A stretch of 36,420 bases of DNA, from contig NZ_BAMP01000039.1 of the NCBI RefSeq assembly GCF_000615975.1, forward strand, positions 1 through 36,420. Reading direction: 5' to 3'. The position numbers and the translations under genes were made by a program. Source of the stretch: Nitratireductor aquibiodomus NL21 = JCM 21793. GTDB lineage: Bacteria; Pseudomonadota; Alphaproteobacteria; Rhizobiales; Rhizobiaceae. Below are positions 32,426-36,420 of this stretch, piece after piece (positions within the stretch are counted from its first letter, which is position 1; each line of letters starts with the position of its first letter). The notes beneath the pieces were generated by a model. That model was not told the DNA's origin. It worked only from the letters and a program-made list of their open reading frames with translations, and did not search any database.

Positions 32426-33307
32426 TTAACGCGTCGGGACAGGCGTCTCGCCGCGATAATCGTAGAAGCCGCGCCCCGTCTTGCGACCAAGCCAGCCTGC
32501 CTCGACATATTTCACCAGCAGCGGGCAAGGACGGTACTTGGAGTCCGCCAATCCCTCATAGAGCACCTGCATGATAGACAGGCAGGTGTCGAGCCCGATG
32601 AAATCGGCAAGCTGCAGCGGACCCATCGGGTGGTTGGCGCCAAGTTTCATCGCCGTGTCGATGGCTTCCACGGTGCCGACGCCCTCGTAGAGCGTGTAGA
32701 TCGCCTCGTTGATCATCGGTAAAAGGATGCGGTTTACGATGAAGGCGGGAAAGTCCTCGGCGACCGTGATCGTCTTTTCGAGGCTTTCAACAAAGCCCCT
32801 CGCCTTCTCGAACGTATCGTCCTCGGTGGCGATGCCGCGCACGAGTTCCACCAGCTTCATCACCGGAACCGGGTTCATGAAGTGAATGCCGATAAAGCGC
32901 TCGGCCCGGTCGGTCTGCGCGGCAAGGCGCGTGATGGAGATCGACGAGGTGTTGGTGGCGACGATGGCTTCCGGATTGAGCACCGGACAGAGCTGCGCAA
33001 AAATCTTGCGCTTGACCGTTTCATCCTCGGTAGCTGCCTCGATCACGAGGTCCATGTCGGCGAGCGCTTCCATGGTGGTGGCCGGTGCGATGCGCGCCAG
33101 TGCGCCCTGACGAACCTTATCCTCGAGTTTCCCTGACGAAACCTGGCGCGCCATGTTGCCGGAAATAGTCGCGATGCCCGCCTCGATCCGCTCGGCGGAA
33201 AGATCGTAGAGCTTTACGTTATAGCCTGCCAGTGCGGCGACATGGGCAATTCCACTGCCCATCTGACCCGCGCCGATCACACCCACTTTCCCAATCTTTC
33301 CAGTCAT
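32426..33307 (-). CDS. hbd: 3-hydroxybutyryl-CoA dehydrogenase
   Basis: A 293-residue NAD(P)-dependent enzyme that interconverts 3-hydroxybutyryl-CoA and acetoacetyl-CoA. The Rossmann fingerprint GAGQMGSGIA begins at residue 12; IHFMNPVPVMKLVEL supplies the catalytic H142 and N145. The C-terminal domain ends GFYDYRGETP. ATG 33307 gives the usual length; 33337 would add ten residues of leader. It forms a run with etfA and etfB on the minus strand, but a strong terminator after etfA suggests separate transcription. An inverted repeat lies just upstream. Confidence 0.95.
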   Translation of the reverse strand: MTGKIGKVGVIGAGQMGSGIAHVAALAGYNVKLYDLSAERIEAGIATISGNMARQVSSGKLEDKVRQGALARIAPATTMEALADMDLVIEAATEDETVKRKIFAQLCPVLNPEAIVATNTSSISITRLAAQTDRAERFIGIHFMNPVPVMKLVELVRGIATEDDTFEKARGFVESLEKTITVAEDFPAFIVNRILLPMINEAIYTLYEGVGTVEAIDTAMKLGANHPMGPLQLADFIGLDTCLSIMQVLYEGLADSKYRPCPLLVKYVEAGWLGRKTGRGFYDYRGETPVPTR

Positions 33308-33322
33308 GTCGAAAACCCCGTG

Positions 33323-33339
33323 AGATGCGATGCGCATCT
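33323..33339 (-). promoter_or_regulatory. Inverted repeat upstream of hbd, possible operator
   Basis: AGATGCG (33323-33329) and CGCATCT (33333-33339) are separated by ATG. The site is 16 bases upstream of the hbd start (ATG 33307) in the hbd-etfA gap. A regulator of fatty-acid oxidation is a possible ligand; this is speculation based on position. Confidence 0.3.
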
Positions 33340-33450
33340 TTCGTCACTGTTGTTGCGCTGCAAACTAAATGGGAGGCGCAATGGCGTCTACCCCCGCGGT
33401 CAAAATCCTTCCCCGACATTCGTCCGGCACCGCCGCCTTTGAATGAGACC

Positions 33451-33478
33451 AAAAAAAGCCCCGCTCGAAAGCGGGGCT
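33451..33478 (-). terminator. Rho-independent terminator of etfA
   Basis: A 9-bp stem AGCCCCGCT (33457-33465) and AGCGGGGCT (33470-33478) with a four-base loop. On the minus strand it is followed by TTTTTTT. It begins 31 bases after the etfA stop. Confidence 0.92.
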
Positions 33479-33509
33479 GTTGCCTGAGATTCCGGTGTTC
33501 TTGTTTGGC

Positions 33510-34439
33510 TTAAAGCGCCTTTTCGAGCTCCGGCAGCACGTCGAAAAGGTCTGCAACCAGGCCGTAATCGGCGACCTGGAAGATCGGGGCTTCTTCATCC
33601 TTGTTGATCGCAACGATCACTTTGGAGTCCTTCATTCCGGCCAGATGCTGGATCGCTCCGGAAATGCCGCAGGCGATGTAGAGATCGGGCGCGACCACCT
33701 TGCCTGTCTGGCCGACCTGCCAGTCATTGGGGGCATAGCCCGCGTCGACCGCCGCACGCGAAGCACCAACAGCGGCGCCCAGCTTGTCGGCAACAGGCAG
33801 GATGACCTCGTTGAATTTCTCTTCCGAGCCCAGCGCACGGCCGCCCGAAATGATGATCCTGGCCGAGGTCAGCTCCGGCCGGTCGCTCTCAGCGATGCGG
33901 TTTTCCACGAATGACGAGAGCCCGGCCTCGGCAGGAGCGTCGACGCTCTCCACCGCAGCCGAACCACCCTCGCCCGCCGCCTGGAAGGAGGCCGTGCGGA
34001 CGGTCACAACGCGCTTGGCGTCGGTTGCTTCAACGGTCTGGATCGCATTGCCGGCATAGATGGGACGCTTGAAGGTCTTTGCATCGACCACTTCGATCAC
34101 GTCGGACACCTGCATAACATCCAGAAGGGCCGCCACGCGCGGCATCACGTTCTTGCCGGTGGTCGTCGCAGGGGCTACGAATGTGTCGTACCCATCAGCC
34201 AGCGAAACCACGAGATCGGCAAGCGGTTCGGCAAGGCGTTCCGCAAGCGCATCGCTTTCCGCGACTAGCACCTTGCGCACGCCGGCGAGCTTCGCAGCGG
34301 CATCGGCGGCGGCTCTCGCCCCCTTGCCGGCGACCAGGATGTCCACATCGGAGCCGATCTGGCTCGCGGCGGCAAGCGCCTTGGCGGTCTGGTCGGAAAG
34401 GGTTTCGTTGTCGTGTTCGGCAACCAGAAGAATGGCCAT
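33510..34439 (-). CDS. etfA: Electron transfer flavoprotein alpha subunit
   Basis: This 309-residue subunit binds FAD and, with EtfB, carries electrons from acyl-CoA dehydrogenases to ETF-ubiquinone oxidoreductase. The C-terminal FAD domain shows [35 protein letters not shown] and the terminal [16 protein letters not shown] 34439 follows a purine-rich GGAGAGGGAGAG. It starts 19 bases after etfB and ends in a strong terminator, so etfBA is one transcription unit. Confidence 0.97.
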   Translation of the reverse strand: MAILLVAEHDNETLSDQTAKALAAASQIGSDVDILVAGKGARAAADAAAKLAGVRKVLVAESDALAERLAEPLADLVVSLADGYDTFVAPATTTGKNVMPRVAALLDVMQVSDVIEVVDAKTFKRPIYAGNAIQTVEATDAKRVVTVRTASFQAAGEGGSAAVESVDAPAEAGLSSFVENRIAESDRPELTSARIIISGGRALGSEEKFNEVILPVADKLGAAVGASRAAVDAGYAPNDWQVGQTGKVVAPDLYIACGISGAIQHLAGMKDSKVIVAINKDEEAPIFQVADYGLVADLFDVLPELEKAL

Positions 34440-34458
34440 CTTGTCTCTCCCTCTCCGC

Positions 34459-35208
34459 TTAAAGCACGCCGGCTTCGTTTTTGAGCTTGTCGACCAGTTC
34501 GGCCACCGAGCCCACCTTGATACCTCCCTTGCGGCCCGCCGGTTCCTCGGTCTTGAGCACCTTCAGCCGCGCCTTCACCTCGACGCCGTAATCGCCCGGC
34601 GCCTTGGTGTCGAGCGGCTTCTTCTTGGCCTTCATGATGTTCGGCAGAGAAGCGTAGCGCGGTTCGTTCAGGCGCAGGTCCGTCGTCACGATGGCCGGCA
34701 GCTTCAGTTCGACCACCTGCAGACCACCGTCGACCTCGCGGGTGACCCTGGCCTTGCCGTCGGCAAGCTCCACATCCGAAGCGAACGTACCCTGGCTCCA
34801 GCTGAGCAGGGCCGCGAGCATCTGGCCCGTCTGGTTGGAATCGTCATCGATGGCCTGCTTGCCGAGGATCACGATCTCCGGCTTCTCTTCATCGGCCACG
34901 CCCTTGAGGATCTTCGCAACGTCGAGCGGCTCGACCGCATCGTCGGTCTTGACGAGGATTGCACGGTCAGCGCCCATGGCGAGCGCGGTGCGCAGCGTTT
35001 CCTGCGCCTTGTCCGGGCCAATCGAAACGGCGACGATTTCTTCGACCTTGCCGGCTTCCTTCATGCGGATCGCTTCTTCGACCGCAATTTCACAAAACGG
35101 GTTCATCGCCATCTTGACGTTCGTCAGCTCGACACCAGAGCCATCCGCCTTCACGCGGGGCTTCACATTGGCGTCGATGACCCGCTTGACCGGAACAAGG
35201 ACTTTCAT
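34459..35208 (-). CDS. etfB: Electron transfer flavoprotein beta subunit
   Basis: A 249-residue subunit beginning [18 protein letters not shown]. The start at 35208 lies seven bases after AAGGTG; a TTG at 35214 is less likely. Family features are [34 protein letters not shown], and [20 protein letters not shown], the segment that docks partner dehydrogenases. It is cotranscribed with etfA and probably accepts electrons from the nearby FadE. Confidence 0.97.
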   Translation of the reverse strand: MKVLVPVKRVIDANVKPRVKADGSGVELTNVKMAMNPFCEIAVEEAIRMKEAGKVEEIVAVSIGPDKAQETLRTALAMGADRAILVKTDDAVEPLDVAKILKGVADEEKPEIVILGKQAIDDDSNQTGQMLAALLSWSQGTFASDVELADGKARVTREVDGGLQVVELKLPAIVTTDLRLNEPRYASLPNIMKAKKKPLDTKAPGDYGVEVKARLKVLKTEEPAGRKGGIKVGSVAELVDKLKNEAGVL

Positions 35209-35352
35209 GCGCAATCACCTTCCATGGTGGACTTCGGTTCTGATGCTGGATACCAGCAGATGGACCCGCCGGATGGCTGAATGCCGACATGTGCAGGGAA
35301 ATTCAGAACACTCCTCCTCCCCCTCATGCGGCGTGCTGCCGGAGTTGGCGGG

Positions 35353-35381
35353 ACCGTAGAGAGGCCTGACGTTCACGTCAA
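35353..35381 (-). promoter_or_regulatory. Candidate etfBA promoter with overlapping palindrome
   Basis: On the minus strand TTGACG (35381-35376), 17 bases, TACGGT (35358-35353). The 14-bp palindrome TGACGTTCACGTCA (35367-35380) overlaps the -35 and could be a regulator site. It lies just past the rhomboid stop and about 145 bases before etfB. Confidence 0.4.
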
Positions 35382-35395
35382 TATGCAGAAATGTC

Positions 35396-36163
35396 CTATT
35401 GTCGCCCCCAGCGCGGTTGTTCGGTTTCAAGCGGGCGAGCGGCATCTGGTTTTTCAAGCTCCACCGCACGCGGTTTTTCCAGCCGCCGGTCGAAAAGGGG
35501 GACATCGCCGCGCTTCAGGATGAACACCAGAACAGCCCCAGCCAGAATACCGCCCGCATGAGCGGCCCAGGAAACCTGGTTCTCCGTATCGATCACCAGC
35601 ATCAGAAACTGAAATCCGATCCAGAGCGCGAGAAGAATGAAGGCGGGGATGCGAATGGGAATGCGCGCAAATGCCAGCACCCAGACTTTCACTCTTGGAT
35701 GCAGGATCAGATAGGCAGCGACGATGCCCGCGATGGAACCGGACGCGCCAATGAGCGGAGCATTGGAATCCGGCGCAATAAAACCATGCACATAGGCGCC
35801 AGCAACAGCGCAGGCGAGATAGAAGATCAGGTATCGAAAATGCCCCAGCGCGTCTTCCACATTGTCGCCGAACACCCACAGAAACAGCATATTGCCACCC
35901 AGATGCATCAGGTCGCCATGCAGGAACGAATAGGTGATGTAGGTCAGCGGCTCCGGAACCAGGTCGAGCTCCGGCGGCAGCACCGCCAGATCGTTGGAGA
36001 CGGAGGGGATATAGCCAAGACCGAGCGCGGCGGCAAACGCAAAATCCGTGCCGCCCACCGCTGTCACCAGATAGGCAATCACGTTGACCGCAATGATTGC
36101 CAGCGTGACATATTGCCGTTTTATGTGCCGCAGGCTGTTGGCATCGTGCAGCGGTATGAACAT
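35396..36163 (-). CDS. Rhomboid-family intramembrane serine protease
   Basis: A 255-residue membrane protein with about six or seven helices. The rhomboid catalytic residues are present: S141 in GASGS and H202 in SWAAHAGG, with N91 in HLGGNMLFLWVFG as oxyanion-hole support. The start at 36163 gives MFIPLHDANS, the common N-terminus, with GAGGG six bases upstream. The C-terminus (from about 218) is a charged cytoplasmic tail. It cleaves membrane-protein substrates within the bilayer; none can be named here. Confidence 0.93.
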   Translation of the reverse strand: MFIPLHDANSLRHIKRQYVTLAIIAVNVIAYLVTAVGGTDFAFAAALGLGYIPSVSNDLAVLPPELDLVPEPLTYITYSFLHGDLMHLGGNMLFLWVFGDNVEDALGHFRYLIFYLACAVAGAYVHGFIAPDSNAPLIGASGSIAGIVAAYLILHPRVKVWVLAFARIPIRIPAFILLALWIGFQFLMLVIDTENQVSWAAHAGGILAGAVLVFILKRGDVPLFDRRLEKPRAVELEKPDAARPLETEQPRWGRQ

Positions 36164-36203
36164 CGGAGCCCTCTTTGCGGGCCCCGATCCCGGCCCGAAT
36201 ATC

Positions 36204-36420
36204 TCAGCGGTTCTGCCCGGGCACCCATAGCACGTCGAGCGCGCCATTGTCATTCACGGCGCGTGAGGCAACGAACAGGAAGTCGGAGACGCGATTGATA
36301 TAACGCATCGCAGCATCGCTGACGATTTCGCCTTCGACGTTCCGCAGTTCCACCATCAGGCGCTCGGCCCGCCGTGAAACGGTGCGCGCGAGATGCAGCG
36401 CAGCCGCGGCCGGTTTGCCG
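36204..36420 (-). CDS. Cob(I)yrinic acid a,c-diamide adenosyltransferase, PduO type (3' part only)
   Basis: The last 71 codons of a gene that runs off the right edge of the window. The translation includes HLARTVSRRAERLMVEL, MRYINRVSDFLFVASRAVN and ends LDVLWVPGQNR. These are the C-terminal helices of PduO-type adenosyltransferases, where the RRAER and RxxN residues bind ATP and cobalamin. The enzyme makes adenosylcobalamin from cob(I)alamin. It lies 40 bases upstream of the rhomboid start on the same strand and may be cotranscribed with it. Confidence 0.85.
   Translation of the reverse strand, partial: GKPAAAALHLARTVSRRAERLMVELRNVEGEIVSDAAMRYINRVSDFLFVASRAVNDNGALDVLWVPGQNR

Overview
The window is about 36 kb of GC-rich, densely coding chromosome. 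It most likely comes from an alphaproteobacterium of the Rhizobiales (Hyphomicrobiales), near the Phyllobacteriaceae/Brucellaceae. Evidence for this is the rhizobial gene order (clpB - DUF4167 - prmC - prfA - ptsP - lysC / ubiG; comF - grxC - nitrilase - DUF1178; argJ - parvulin / secA; hbd - etfA - etfB) and two intergenic palindromic elements of a rhizobial type. I see core genes rather than a mobile island: no integrase, transposase, CRISPR array, tRNA or rRNA.

Layout. 0.4-2.3 kb: an inner-membrane-anchored M23 peptidoglycan hydrolase (+), facing a DHA2-type drug exporter (-). 4.0-9.5 kb, all (-): an L,D-transpeptidase, a MmcQ/YjbR protein, ClpB with a heat-shock-like promoter, and DUF4167. 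9.8-15.4 kb, all (-): prmC, prfA, ptsP and lysC. 15.8-19.9 kb: ubiG (+); the tightly coupled comF-grxC-nitrilase-DUF1178 operon (-); an NDUFAF5-like methyltransferase (+). 19.9-24.1 kb (-): a lone Flp pilin, a small membrane protein, and two runs, argJ-GNAT-mutT and a periplasmic parvulin. 24.4-30.0 kb (+): secA, then a polysaccharide flippase overlapping a BioF2-like acetyltransferase. 30.1-36.4 kb: fadE (+), then hbd, etfA, etfB, a rhomboid protease and the 3' end of a cobalamin adenosyltransferase, all (-).

How genes fit together. FadE, hydroxyacyl-CoA dehydrogenase and both ETF subunits form a fatty-acid oxidation and electron-transfer group. PrmC methylates the release factor encoded by the adjacent, overlapping prfA. 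SecA exports proteins and the periplasmic parvulin encoded divergently from it probably helps fold them. The M23 enzyme and the L,D-transpeptidase act on peptidoglycan. The flippase and acetyltransferase probably belong to surface polysaccharide synthesis.

Data quality. Five genes (DUF4167, prfA, nitrilase, comF, BioF2-like acetyltransferase) are each broken by one missing base, and each break is repaired by adding a single base to a short run. Because prfA is essential in bacteria, I read these as probable sequence errors rather than true pseudogenes. The most interesting non-coding signals are the RIME-like double palindrome after secA, the clpB promoter with its dyad and 5'-UTR hairpin, and a bulged hairpin in the secA leader. 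I did not find a clearly new multi-gene system.
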